Source: Oligoflexus sp.
Lineage (GTDB): Bacteria > Bdellovibrionota_B > Oligoflexia > Oligoflexales > Oligoflexaceae
Reading direction: 5' to 3'
NCBI RefSeq assembly: GCF_035712445.1
Contig: NZ_DASTAT010000036.1
Coordinates: 1 to 35,006, forward strand
Length of the DNA: 35,006 bases
Made by a program: the position numbers and the translations under genes. Positions 16,621-25,223 of this stretch are shown here, piece by piece; within the stretch, counting starts at the first letter, position 1, and each line of letters starts with the position of its first letter. A model generated the notes under the pieces. It was not told the DNA's origin. It did no database searches and worked only from the letters and a program-made list of their open reading frames with translations.

Positions 16621-18051
16621 ATGACAATGACTCGAATTGGACTTACCGCCCTGACTCTGACTTTTCTGACCGCTTGCGGTCAGCAGGCTCACAACAGTTC
16701 CGTCAAGGGACACCCGGAATATATCTCGGATAAATACACGGCCCAGACCGACAAAGACGGCATCCTTGTGACGCCGACCGCCGTCCCGGAATATCGTGAT
16801 TCCAAGGCTGTGGTGATTTCGCTGACGGTTCTTACATCATCGGCACAGCACGCGATGGCCAAGGCACTGCTGGATAGCGGTATCGAAACACTCTACGTCA
16901 TGGTTCCCCGTGTCTATGCCTATAAAACTGCGGCAGCGAGCCCGGATTTTCTTCCACTGAAACGCCTGGGTGGCGACTTGAGCCGCGTGGTTCTGGTTCC
17001 AGCGAAAGACTCAGCTGCGACGTCCGCGGAACTCTCGAAGGGCGAGAAATATCTGACAGTCTGGGCCCGCGACTGGTCGCCACAACCCGCTTACACCGCT
17101 GACGGACAGTTGGTTCTTTTGGATTTTAACTACTACTCGAACCGTGATGCCGATGACTCGGCGGCTCGCTCGCTCATCGAACTTTTCAACCAGAGTCTGC
17201 CCACTGACGCCATCCTGACAAGCCCAGACGTCGTGGCCCGCGTCAGCGTTCCCGTCTATAACGAAGGCGGGAACTTCATGAATAACGACGACGGCGCCTG
17301 CCTCATGACCACCCGCGTGACGGACGCGAACAGCGCCGACGCGATCATGGAAGCTGCTGCCGACAATCGCCGGAAGAATATCAAAAACGACGAAGTCATG
17401 GACAAGTCGGAAATTATCCGCCAGTACAAGGAAAAAGCCGGCTGTAAATCCGTGTCGATCTTCCCGCGGATTCCCTATGAAGGCACAGGCCACATCGATA
17501 TGTGGGCCAAGTTCCTGGATAATAAAACTGTGATCGTGAATGAACTGCGTGATGAAATCGTGAACCTCTCGTGGTACACCGAAGAGGAAAAAGCCAAGGC
17601 CATTGAAATCCAAAACTATCTGGAAGCCCGCGCCCAGGACATCAAAAATCTCGGCTTCGATGTGATTCGCATTCCGATGCCGGCTCCCGTATTCGGCTAT
17701 GCGGCTTATGCCGATGATAAGAAGACCCAGATCATCCAGGTGCCTGACATCTTCCGTTCGTACACCAACTCAATCACAGTCAATGGCTATGCGGTGACCC
17801 CACGCTATGTGGCGATGGACGCGGAAGCGGATCTCTATGATGCGAAGACCGAAAGGTATTTGGGCAGCCAGCCTCTGAAGAACGCTTACCCTGACGAGGC
17901 CTTTGTCCAGGCTTATGAGAACGAAGCCCGTGCTGCCTATGAAAAACTGAATTATAAGATGAATTTTGTAACGGTCGATAACCTGATCTCGATCGGTGGT
18001 GCGATCCATTGCACGACCATGCAGATCGCCAAGGCTCCGACCATCCTTTAA
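16621..18051 (+). CDS. Lipoprotein-anchored agmatine/peptidyl-arginine deiminase-family enzyme
   Basis: The protein has 476 residues. A lipoprotein signal (FLTAC, C19) is followed by a guanidino-group-modifying pentein fold of the PAD_porph/agmatine deiminase family. Catalytic-type motifs are in order: TVWARDWSP (D151), NEGGNF (E215) with a nearby DDGACLMT, GTGHIDMW (H291, D293), and nucleophile C464 in GGAIHCTT near the C-terminus. Family members hydrolyse the guanidinium of agmatine or C-terminal peptidyl arginine to release ammonia. An exported, lipidated form is unusual for agmatine deiminase and closer to the secreted peptidyl-arginine deiminases, so an extracytoplasmic peptide or amine substrate is likely. 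The ATG at 16621 is chosen because GAAGGA precedes it and it begins the lipoprotein signal. Confidence 0.87.
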   Translation: MTMTRIGLTALTLTFLTACGQQAHNSSVKGHPEYISDKYTAQTDKDGILVTPTAVPEYRDSKAVVISLTVLTSSAQHAMAKALLDSGIETLYVMVPRVYAYKTAAASPDFLPLKRLGGDLSRVVLVPAKDSAATSAELSKGEKYLTVWARDWSPQPAYTADGQLVLLDFNYYSNRDADDSAARSLIELFNQSLPTDAILTSPDVVARVSVPVYNEGGNFMNNDDGACLMTTRVTDANSADAIMEAAADNRRKNIKNDEVMDKSEIIRQYKEKAGCKSVSIFPRIPYEGTGHIDMWAKFLDNKTVIVNELRDEIVNLSWYTEEEKAKAIEIQNYLEARAQDIKNLGFDVIRIPMPAPVFGYAAYADDKKTQIIQVPDIFRSYTNSITVNGYAVTPRYVAMDAEADLYDAKTERYLGSQPLKNAYPDEAFVQAYENEARAAYEKLNYKMNFVTVDNLISIGGAIHCTTMQIAKAPTIL

Positions 18052-18069
18052 GTTCCAACACCCTATGGA

Positions 18070-18093
18070 GCACCGGGCCTTTGGGCCTGGTGC
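18070..18093. terminator. Hairpin between convergent deiminase and kinase genes
   Basis: A 10-bp stem GCACCGGGCC / GGCCTGGTGC with loop TTTG and one G-T pair lies midway between the two stop codons. No T-run follows on either strand, so its efficiency is doubtful. Confidence 0.45.
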
Positions 18094-18112
18094 ATTCCCT
18101 GCTAGCCGTCCA

Positions 18113-19963
18113 TCAATTCTTGATCTGACAGCGGGCCCTTTGTCCCGAAGACGCTGGAGTGATCACAAGAGTCGAAGGCACACCCGCCTGTGGCGCCCGG
18201 TCGACCCGGAATTCGCACTTATACTGCGCGCTTTCATCCACGGCGCGGAAGGTCACGAAATGCGTGGTTCCAGGTGTGAGTTCAACGAGCAGCGGTGTTT
18301 CCCCTTCGAAAAGGCCGTTGTCGATATCCACGAAGACCTTGCTGCCCGACGACAAAAGACGTACGGGATAAAGCATGGCATGAGGCAGTTTTTTCAGGAA
18401 TATCTTTTCCGGTTTCAAGACCTCGCCCGCATCACCCTGGAAGCGGATCGCTTCCTTCTGATAACCGGGGCGGCTGATTTCCATTTCATAGGCACCCGGC
18501 GCCAAACGAAGTTTCACAGGTGACTTCACATAAGCGCCATCATAGATCTTCACGCCATTGACCTTAAGGGTGATAACCTCGGGTGAGGTGCGCAGATCGA
18601 TCTGAAGTTTCTTGTCAATCACCAGCTCATCGCGATTGAAATAGAGCACGCCGACCAGCATTCCAACCAGAAGCAGAATCATGGGAATTTTACTGCGAGT
18701 CGCCCGACGCGGCGGCGGCGAAATATTGTTATTCCGGGGCCTCTGCCGTGTGGCTGTATTTTCACCCTGCTGATAGGCCTGATCCACCACCATGATGCGC
18801 GACGGATGGTTCTTCTTGAAACCACCTGATAGCGTAATGGTGCGATCATCCATCAAAGGCGTCGGAGCATGATTGCTGCCCAATCGCGAGGCATCCGTGG
18901 TGGGCATTTCGCGCGCGGCTTCCGCCATCGCCGGAGGCATCGCACCTGCGGTCTGACCCACAACCATATTCGCGGCTGGAGCCACGACAGCAGGCTTCGA
19001 GGCCTGGGCCAGGGTTTCCCGAATATCTTCCTGAGTCTTATCCCGACGTTTGGCCAGGATGCGCTTCAGGAAGTTGCCGAGTTCACGCGAGGTGAATTCG
19101 GAGTAACGCGAATGGAGATAACGCGAAAGATCCTTCTCAAAGGCCGCCGCCGTCTGGTAGCGTTCCTTTCTGTCCTTCGCAAGGCCCTTCATCACGATGG
19201 CCCGAAGGTCCTTATCCACTTCCGGATTCAATTCACAGAGGTCATAGGGAATTTCGCAGTTCTGAACCTTGCGAATGCTTTCCACCTCGGACATGCCGGC
19301 GAAGAGCCGCTTCATGGCCAGGGTTTCCCACAGCACAACGGCCAAGCTGAAGACATCCGAGCGGCCATCCAAAGGTTTGGCCAGCACCTGCTCGGGGCTC
19401 ATGTAGGAATATTTGCCTTTGACAACCCCAGGCTTGGTCTCGGTGAGTTTATTCTCGGCCGAGGCAATCCCGAAGTCGGTGATCTTCACATCACCTTCGT
19501 AACTGATCAGAATGTTTTGCGGGGAAATATCGCGATGCACAATCCCAAGGGGTTCGCTCGTGATTTCATCCGCTTTGGTGTGCGCATAGTGGAGCGCACG
19601 GGCCGAGCAGGCCGCGATATGCAGAGCCATGGGCAGGGACAGACGGGTCTTCGCCGTCTCGCAAGCCGACAGAAGCGAACGAAGGTCGGCGCCATCCACA
19701 TGCTCCATGATCAGAGCATAGGAGCCATCGACTTCGGTAAAGTCATAAACCTGGACGATATTGTTGTGCTGAAGGCGCTTACAGATATGCGCTTCATCGC
19801 GAAACATCTCGATGAATTCCCGATCCTGCGCGTAATGCGGCAGGATGCGTTTCACGGCGACGATTTTTTGAAAGGCAGCCTCACCCACGGCTATGCCAAG
19901 ATAAATCTCGGCCATCCCGCCTCGGGCAATTCTTCTGCCTAACACATAAGTGTTCTTCGCCAT
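18113..19963 (-). CDS. Membrane Ser/Thr protein kinase with PEGA domain
   Basis: This 616-residue Hanks-type kinase has a Gly loop GRRIARGGMAEIYLG (9-23), catalytic Lys K38 (VAVKRI), HRDISPQN (143-150, D145), DFG (163-165), a YMSPEQ substrate loop and SDVFSLAVVLWE. A Pro/Ala-rich linker (about 310-424) leads to one membrane helix (about 425-442) and an extracytoplasmic region with PEGA-like repeats (LRTSPEVITLKVNG and LRLAPGAYEMEISRPGYQKE). This layout is common in deltaproteobacterial and bdellovibrionotal kinases. The ATG at 19963 is preferred to the one at 19978 because AGGAAGG stands just upstream and the kinase fold starts at once. It is a single gene, divergent from the tmk operon across about 190 bases. 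Substrates are unknown. Confidence 0.93.
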   Translation of the reverse strand: MAKNTYVLGRRIARGGMAEIYLGIAVGEAAFQKIVAVKRILPHYAQDREFIEMFRDEAHICKRLQHNNIVQVYDFTEVDGSYALIMEHVDGADLRSLLSACETAKTRLSLPMALHIAACSARALHYAHTKADEITSEPLGIVHRDISPQNILISYEGDVKITDFGIASAENKLTETKPGVVKGKYSYMSPEQVLAKPLDGRSDVFSLAVVLWETLAMKRLFAGMSEVESIRKVQNCEIPYDLCELNPEVDKDLRAIVMKGLAKDRKERYQTAAAFEKDLSRYLHSRYSEFTSRELGNFLKRILAKRRDKTQEDIRETLAQASKPAVVAPAANMVVGQTAGAMPPAMAEAAREMPTTDASRLGSNHAPTPLMDDRTITLSGGFKKNHPSRIMVVDQAYQQGENTATRQRPRNNNISPPPRRATRSKIPMILLLVGMLVGVLYFNRDELVIDKKLQIDLRTSPEVITLKVNGVKIYDGAYVKSPVKLRLAPGAYEMEISRPGYQKEAIRFQGDAGEVLKPEKIFLKKLPHAMLYPVRLLSSGSKVFVDIDNGLFEGETPLLVELTPGTTHFVTFRAVDESAQYKCEFRVDRAPQAGVPSTLVITPASSGQRARCQIKN

Positions 19964-20151
19964 CGAACCTTCCTGCATTCACTATAACAGGGCTATCCCA
20001 TGGGCGTTTCGGCGGTCTGTGAAAAAAATGTAGTCAGAATCGTCCATCGACCGATTTGGCAGTTTCTCAAGCCATGAATCTTGCAGCTCAAAGATCGACT
20101 TTCTGGTAATAATGAAAGTTTAAGTCCCGGCCTTAACAAGGGGTCCCAGCA

Positions 20152-20802
20152 TTGCAATCGCGATTTATTACAGTGGAAGGCGGCGAAGGAGCCGGTAAAT
20201 CAGTTTTCACTCAGGGTCTCAATCGAGCTTTGACGGCTGCCGGAATTCCGGTCGCTCTGAGCCGTGAGCCCGGCGGAACTCCGCTGGCCGATGGTCTGCG
20301 CGAACTCTTTCTGCATCCGCCCCAGGATGACAAACCCACGGCGATCACGGAACTTTTTATCGTCTCGGCCGCCCGTGCCCAGCATGTGGCGACCCGAATC
20401 GTGCCGCTTTTGGAAGGGGGGACCTGGGTCCTCTGCGATCGCTTTTACGATTCCACGCGGGCCTATCAGGGGGCCTTGGGTGGCCTGGATGAGGCTATTT
20501 TGGAGCCGATTATCGCGACCTCGGTCGGGGGCTGTCATCCGCATCTCTCTTTTGTGCTCGATTGTCCCGCTGAGCTGGCCATGGAACGGATCATGACCCG
20601 TGAAAAAGCGAAAGGTCGTGACCAGGCGGACCTCAATCGCTATGATGGTGGTTCGCAGGCCCTGCATCAGGTGCTCAGGAGCGCATACCAGGCTCTGGCC
20701 AAAAAATTTCCGGAACGTATTGTTCTGATCAATGCTGCGGAAAAGCCGGAAGCGATGGTTGAAGCGGCCATGCGTGTGATTCGCGAACGTTGGACGATAT
20801 GA
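20152..20802 (+). CDS. tmk: Thymidylate kinase
   Basis: This 216-residue cytoplasmic dTMP kinase makes dTDP for DNA synthesis. It has P-loop EGGEGAGKS (9-17), SREPGGTPL and DRFYDSTRAYQG motifs, and the usual C-terminal helix. Length is normal. The start is a TTG at 20152 preceded by AAGGGG; no ATG fits the fold better. It opens a four-gene block with holB, ricT and tdk. Its stop overlaps the holB start by four bases (ATGA at 20799-20802). Confidence 0.94.
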   Translation: MQSRFITVEGGEGAGKSVFTQGLNRALTAAGIPVALSREPGGTPLADGLRELFLHPPQDDKPTAITELFIVSAARAQHVATRIVPLLEGGTWVLCDRFYDSTRAYQGALGGLDEAILEPIIATSVGGCHPHLSFVLDCPAELAMERIMTREKAKGRDQADLNRYDGGSQALHQVLRSAYQALAKKFPERIVLINAAEKPEAMVEAAMRVIRERWTI

Positions 20803-21824
20803 GCAAAGCCCCGCGTAAAACATCTTCAGAAGACATTCCCCGTGGCCCGGTCCGTTGCTTTGCGGACCTCATCGGTTTTCAGGATATCATCACAGCCTTC
20901 AATGAACTCGCGACGCGTGATCGCGTGCCGCAGGTTTTACTGTTCGAAGGCCGCCCTGCGATCGGAAAGCGCAAACTCCTGGCGCGAGTCGCCGCCACGA
21001 TTTACTGCGAAACCCGGGATGGCTGCGGTCATTGTCAGGGTTGTCACTCGGTGATTCATGGATATCAGCCTGATCTTCTGTGGATCGAAAACGATGGACC
21101 GATCAAGGTCGCCGAAGCGGAAGCGATTCAGGAGCATTTGAGTTATCAGTCCTCGGGTGCGCAGCGCGTCGTTGTCATCGCGGATATTGAAGACATGAAC
21201 GATCAGGCGGCCAATCGTCTTTTGAAAACGCTGGAAGAACCGCCGCCTCGCACGCAGTTTTTGATTTCCACGAGTCGTGCCCGTCAGCTGCTCGCCACCA
21301 TCACCTCACGTCTTGTCCGCTGGCATGTGCAGCCGCCTCCGATCGAGTCGAGCCTGCGTTGGCTTATGGGTGCTCTGAAGGAAGCCGAACTTGCGGTCAG
21401 CGAACATGATGCCCGCGAAGCTTTGGAACGCTACAGCCTCGCTCCAGGTCGGACCCTTTTGGCCCTGAAAATGGCCAATTCCGTGGAGCAGGAGGCCCAG
21501 CATCGGCTGGCATCCTTGCTCCTCAAGCCTTTGGAAGGTAAGGACCTCCACGAACTCCAGGACCTACTGAAACAGCAGGGCTGGAAGGCAAATGAGCTTG
21601 CTCAGCACTTCGAGCTGCTATTAAATCGTTACTATAAATGGAGCCTGGGCCTGATCGCAGAACGCCCTTCGCATTGGCCTGCCTCAATTGGCGCGCCAGA
21701 CCCTCGTCTATTAAGGCAGAGGCGAAGGATCCTGCAGCAGATCTATCGTGGTGGCGGACAGGGGCATAACTTTTTGAATGCCCAGCTGGCTGCCGAGGCT
21801 TTGGGTTCTGACACTGCTTTTTAA
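20799..21824 (+). CDS. holB: DNA polymerase III delta-prime-type clamp-loader subunit
   Basis: The 341-residue AAA+ protein of the clamp loader has a degenerate Walker A (GRPAIGKRKL, 51-60), a four-Cys zinc module (C70, C76, C79, C82 in YCETRDGCGHCQGC), ADIEDMNDQAANRLLKTLEEPP (the DnaX/HolB signature), and TITSRLVRW at the SRC-like arginine-finger position. The SRC Cys is replaced by Leu, but the Arg is kept. Its probable role is to open the clamp with DnaX and HolA. The ATG at 20799 is preferred over the TTG at 20790, since the ATGA overlap with tmk indicates coupling. The ricT gene follows after 21 bases, the order known from many bacteria. Confidence 0.9.
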   Translation: MSKAPRKTSSEDIPRGPVRCFADLIGFQDIITAFNELATRDRVPQVLLFEGRPAIGKRKLLARVAATIYCETRDGCGHCQGCHSVIHGYQPDLLWIENDGPIKVAEAEAIQEHLSYQSSGAQRVVVIADIEDMNDQAANRLLKTLEEPPPRTQFLISTSRARQLLATITSRLVRWHVQPPPIESSLRWLMGALKEAELAVSEHDAREALERYSLAPGRTLLALKMANSVEQEAQHRLASLLLKPLEGKDLHELQDLLKQQGWKANELAQHFELLLNRYYKWSLGLIAERPSHWPASIGAPDPRLLRQRRRILQQIYRGGGQGHNFLNAQLAAEALGSDTAF

Positions 21825-21845
21825 ATCGCAACAAGGAATCGATCG

Positions 21846-23129
21846 ATGAATGGAATAAATATTGTCGGTGTCCAGTTTCGACGAGCCGGCAAAATATATG
21901 ATTTCGATGCCAAGGACTTCCGCCTGAGCATCGGCGATCGGGTTGTGGTGGAGACCGAGCGCGGACCCAGCCTGGCGGAAGTCAAGCGAGTGGCCTATAT
22001 GGAGGCCGAACTCAATAATGAAAGCCTCAAGCCCATCGTTCGCATTGCCTCACGCAAGGACCGGGATTCCTCGGGTCGCCTCACTCCTGAATTCGCAGAG
22101 ACATTCACCAAGCAAAAAATCAAGGATCTGAATCTTGAGATGCGGGTCATCAGCGTCGAGATTCAATTTGGTGGCAACAAGGTCATCGTTTATTTCTCGG
22201 CACCGGGACGCGTGGATTTCCGTGAGCTGGTCAAGGAACTTGCCGGTGGTTTGAAAACACGGGTCGAACTGAAACAGGTCGGTGCGCGGGACGAAGCGAA
22301 GCTGTCGGGTGGCATCGGGATCTGCGGCCGGGAATTCTGCTGCTCCAGTTTTCTGCGGGAGTTTGTGCCTGTTTCCATCAAGATGGCGAAGAATCAGAAC
22401 CTGGCGCTGAACCCGAGCAAGGTTTCGGGTGGCTGCGGACGGCTGCTTTGCTGTTTGACTTATGAAGATGAAACCTACTCCGACCTTAGGCAGAAACTTT
22501 TGCCGAAAGGGGCTCGGGTCAAGCTTGTTGATGATAGCTACGGTGATGTCATCAAAGGCGATATTTTGAATCAGACCATGCTGGTCGAGCTGGATAGCGG
22601 TGAGCAGCGCTCGGTTCCCATTCGGGATCTGGAAGTCGTTGATGCTCGCCAGGGTGTGGTGGATGATGATTGGGGCAGCGACCTCGACTTTGGTTCACTG
22701 ATGGGCGATGGTGATATCACGGCGCTGGATGACAGTGAAGAAGTCGCTCAGCAGCGCGAATCCGCAGCCGAGCCTATTCATGGGCGCGAGGCACCGCGCA
22801 GGCCTTTGCAGCCTCGTCGTGATGGGCCGCGGGAAAACCGGGATAACCGGCCGAATAAAGGTCCCCGTCCTGAAGGTGAAGCCAAAGGCAAGGGCCGCGA
22901 TCAGGGTCCGCGTCCGCAAAACAATCAGGGACCGAATCCCAATAAGAAACCGCGTCCTCCCCGTGATGGACAGCCGCAGCAGAACCAGGCGCCCAAGCCC
23001 AACGGCCAAGCGAACGGTGATCGTCCCAAGATCGCGCCGAAGATTATTCCGCGCGGTCAGGCTGAAAACAAGGGTGGAAATGGTGGAGGCGAGCCTTCGG
23101 GTGGTGAAGGTGATGGCGGCGCAAGTTAA
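21846..23129 (+). CDS. ricT: PSP1-domain protein RicT (YaaT-like) with long disordered tail
   Basis: The 427-residue protein has a PSP1/RicT core (about 1-270) containing GDRVVVETERGPSLAEV, the Cys-rich GICGREFCCSSFL (C160, C165, C166) and SGGCGRLLCCLTYE (C197, C202, C203). These six Cys match those that hold iron-sulphur clusters in the Ric (YaaT-YlbF-YmcA) complex of Bacillus, which affects RNase Y-dependent mRNA maturation. The tmk-holB-ricT order is conserved across phyla. The last roughly 110 residues are low-complexity, rich in Pro, Arg, Asn, Gln, Gly and Lys (such as PRPPRDGQPQQNQ), and look disordered and basic. This extension is unlike the short Bacillus protein and may bind RNA or promote phase separation. 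The ATG at 21846 starts 21 bases after holB. Confidence 0.9.
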   Translation: MNGINIVGVQFRRAGKIYDFDAKDFRLSIGDRVVVETERGPSLAEVKRVAYMEAELNNESLKPIVRIASRKDRDSSGRLTPEFAETFTKQKIKDLNLEMRVISVEIQFGGNKVIVYFSAPGRVDFRELVKELAGGLKTRVELKQVGARDEAKLSGGIGICGREFCCSSFLREFVPVSIKMAKNQNLALNPSKVSGGCGRLLCCLTYEDETYSDLRQKLLPKGARVKLVDDSYGDVIKGDILNQTMLVELDSGEQRSVPIRDLEVVDARQGVVDDDWGSDLDFGSLMGDGDITALDDSEEVAQQRESAAEPIHGREAPRRPLQPRRDGPRENRDNRPNKGPRPEGEAKGKGRDQGPRPQNNQGPNPNKKPRPPRDGQPQQNQAPKPNGQANGDRPKIAPKIIPRGQAENKGGNGGGEPSGGEGDGGAS

Positions 23130-23159
23130 CGGTCAGAAAGCAGAAAGACAGAAGAAACC

Positions 23160-23756
23160 ATGGCCAAACTTTATTTTCGATACGGCACGGTCGGCAGCGC
23201 GAAGACTCTGAATCTTCTCGCGGTCGCCCATGCTTATCAGCAGCAGGATAAACGCGTTTATCTCATCAAACCACGAATCGACACCCGCTTCGGTGCCGAG
23301 GTCATCCGCTCTCGGGCGGGACTGACGCGGGATGCGGATCTTCTGGTGGATGAGACGAGTCGGCTTGAATTGAGCCAGCTGCACGGATATCACTGCATAC
23401 TGGTCGATGAGGCCCAGTTTCTAACTCCACGCGTGATCGAGGAACTGCGGCAGGTCACAAGGCTGCTCGATATCCCTGTGATCTGTTACGGCCTGCGCAC
23501 TGATTTTCGCACCCAGCTTTTCCCTGGAGCGCAGCGTCTCATGGAATTGGCCGACGCGCTGGAGGAGATCAAAACCACCTGCGCGTTCTGCAATAAAAAG
23601 GCTGTTTTTAACATGAAGCTTCTGGATGGACGCCCGACCCAGGCGGGTCCGACGGTGGAGCTTGGGACCGAGGAAAAATATCTGCCGACCTGCTGCGACT
23701 GTTACTTTAAGGCTTTTCAAACAGTTCTCCCAGAGTCCGCTTCGCCATCTCCTTAA
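23160..23756 (+). CDS. tdk: Thymidine kinase (type II, TK1-like)
   Basis: This 198-residue salvage enzyme phosphorylates thymidine to dTMP, the substrate of the tmk product encoded three genes upstream. It has P-loop YGTVGSAKTLNLL, catalytic Glu E84 in LVDEAQFL, ICYGLRTDF, and a zinc ribbon from C141, C144, C178/C179 and C181. In the P-loop the common SGKT is SAKT: Ala replaces a Gly, while the Lys and Thr are intact. The start is ATG at 23160, with only a weak AGAAGAAA upstream. The gene ends just before an IS3 remnant, so its own terminator may have been lost. Confidence 0.92.
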   Translation: MAKLYFRYGTVGSAKTLNLLAVAHAYQQQDKRVYLIKPRIDTRFGAEVIRSRAGLTRDADLLVDETSRLELSQLHGYHCILVDEAQFLTPRVIEELRQVTRLLDIPVICYGLRTDFRTQLFPGAQRLMELADALEEIKTTCAFCNKKAVFNMKLLDGRPTQAGPTVELGTEEKYLPTCCDCYFKAFQTVLPESASPSP

Positions 23757-23759
23757 TGC

Positions 23760-24095
23760 TCAGCTTTCCGATGAAAATTTCCCTGCGCGGGCGTTACGTA
23801 CAGTAACCCCGCCAGACGTACCTTCCTTCACCAGTTGGAGGGCTATCCGCCTCCGTCCATAAGTGCCGCGTGGGGCTTCATGAGCCGTGTAGACCGCTTT
23901 ACGGAGCGCCTCGTTGGCAACTGCGCGAGGGGATGTTGTTCCTTCAAGCCATTCGTAATAGGCACTTCGGATACATAGAGTATTCAGCAAAAGACCTGGA
24001 TCGGATAGACCGCGGATTGAACCTTGATGAACGAATACTACTCTACTTTTGGCCGTAAAGCAGATGGCCGCTTTTTTTATTATTTCAAGCTCCAT
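23760..24095 (-). pseudogene. IS3-family OrfA-C/OrfB-N fused remnant
   Basis: This frame begins in the OrfA C-terminal helix (MELEIIKKAAICFTAKSRV), contains an A7G run typical of the IS3 frameshift site, and continues into the OrfB N-terminal HTH_21-like region (SAYYEWLEG and EAPRGTYGRRRIALQL). It then leaves recognisable homology. In intact elements OrfB lies in the -1 frame; here both parts share one frame, so indels have accumulated. No catalytic Asp or Glu remains. Confidence 0.72.
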
Positions 24096-24382
24096 CTTGG
24101 GGCGCTCGTTTTCATCTTTGAGCCGCGCATTCTCGCTAATGGCGTCTACTTCCGCGGAGGCTTGGTCTTGGCTATCGCGGGCTTGGCTTCGCCACCTGGA
24201 AAGGTAGCCGACTCAAGCTCTTCAACAACCTGGCTCACACTCACTCCGGGTTTTAGTGACATTTTCACGGCATTAGCTTTAAACTCTTCGCTGTATGACC
24301 TGCGATCCTTCTGCTTGCCCATACTGTCCTCCCTGATACTTGGTTGGGTCATCAGAGTGTCCGGTAAGATGGGACCACTTCA
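23790..24382 (-). mobile_element. Remnant of an IS3-family insertion sequence
   Basis: The segment preserves the promoter-proximal half of an IS3 element on the minus strand. The right end reads TGAAGTGGTCCCATCTTACC on the minus strand from 24382, a typical IS3-family TGA end. It is followed by orfA from 24322 and the start of orfB. The distal half of orfB, with the whole DDE core, is missing. The left border is approximate, because orfB similarity fades near 23790-23810. The matching left inverted repeat was not found. The remnant sits exactly between the conserved tdk operon and an accessory region. Confidence 0.8.
24146..24322 (-). pseudogene. IS3-family OrfA remnant, frameshifted
   Basis: Starting with GGGAGGACAGT then ATG at 24322, the frame gives MGKQKDRRSYSEEFKANAVKM..., the HTH_Tnp_1 domain of IS3 OrfA. 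After VVEELES the frame diverges and stops at 24146. The expected leucine-zipper half is found in another frame as ISENARLKDENERPKMELEI, directly upstream of the orfB remnant. Inactive. Confidence 0.8.
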
Positions 24383-24702
24383 GACGACGCTTTGGGAAAC
24401 TGAGGTCCCGCCCGCAAAGGACCGTATGCATCCTTACTCAAAAGCCGATCGAAATTTGTACCAGTCCGATCCTGAATCACACTGACGAAGGTGATGTCAT
24501 TTACGATCCTTTTGCCGATTCGGGAGTGATCTTTGCGGCCTTGCAGGAGACGGGCTGCGTGGCACTCGGGGTCGAGATCGAACCGCTCTTCTGTGAAAAG
24601 TTCATCGCGCGCCTGGAGAATCATTACCGTCTCAAGGCGAAGGTTGTCGGCAAGGTATTTGCGATCGGGGGGAATGTCCTTAAACCATCCGGGGCAGGCT
24701 AA
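24383..24702 (+). pseudogene. DNA methyltransferase (N4/N6-type) C-terminal fragment
   Basis: Directly beside the IS end, the + strand reads LWETEVPPAKDRMHP, then with a one-base shift near 24430 TQKPIEICTSPILNHTDEGDVIYDPFADSGV and GVEIEPLFCEKFIARLENH. This is the C-terminal half of a phage-type DNA adenine/cytosine methylase, where HPTQKP and DPF-GSG are hallmarks. The frameshift splits HPTQKP, and the SAM-binding DPFAGSG has become DPFADSG. The N-terminal catalytic DPPY half is absent, presumably removed at the IS boundary. No restriction enzyme gene is nearby. Confidence 0.82.
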
Positions 24703-24806
24703 AGGCTTTTTCCAAGGGCATGGGCTCCATGGCATCGGTTAGCGACATTTGCTGGAAATAAGGGGCCATAACCACAATTTGTCCCCTTTGATACTTGTCT
24801 GTAAAT

Positions 24807-25223
24807 CTAGTCTAGGGAGGATTTACCTGCGGCTTCACGCATGAGTTCGCGCCGATCTTTCAGCGTAAGTGTATCAAGGGCTTCTCCATCCTCGACTTTG
24901 TAGGATCGGTTCACACCCTCAACGTTGACCGCATCAATGTCGCCCTTCTTCAGGGACAGAGTTGAAAAATCTTCTTCGGACATGCGGATGGACTGGGGCA
25001 TAAACCTCGCTTTGTATACAGTCAATTCGGGGTTAAGCTTGCCCTTGACCGCAAGGCCTAGTTTGTCTTTTTCAACGAACAGGCCACCGCTTCCAAGGTC
25101 CACACTCATAAGCTGAGCAAGAGCGTCTTGCATCGCCGGGGGCGTCCCACCCCCGATATTTCCACCGGCAAAGACTTGTCCAAACGCCATCAGGCTAAGT
25201 GACACCAAGAATACACTTTTCAT
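24807..25223 (-). CDS. Small secreted protein of unknown function
   Basis: The 138-residue protein has a Sec signal peptide (MKSVFLVSLSLMAFGQVFA, cleavage before GGNIGGG). The mature part begins with a Gly-rich stretch, then about 100 residues with strands (KLGLAVKGKLNPELTVYKARF, INAVNV-like segments) and an acidic/basic C-terminus ending in LTLKDRRELMREAAGKSS. No Cys is present. No family is recognised. The start codon overlaps the stop of the upstream regulator gene (25220-25223), so the two are translationally coupled. It may be an exported effector or sensor partner of that regulator. Confidence 0.75.
   Translation of the reverse strand: MKSVFLVSLSLMAFGQVFAGGNIGGGTPPAMQDALAQLMSVDLGSGGLFVEKDKLGLAVKGKLNPELTVYKARFMPQSIRMSEEDFSTLSLKKGDIDAVNVEGVNRSYKVEDGEALDTLTLKDRRELMREAAGKSSLD

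Noticed and set aside
18869..19942. Long + strand open frame of 357 codons
   Set aside because: Antisense to the Ser/Thr kinase catalytic domain; the composition is typical of a shadow frame.
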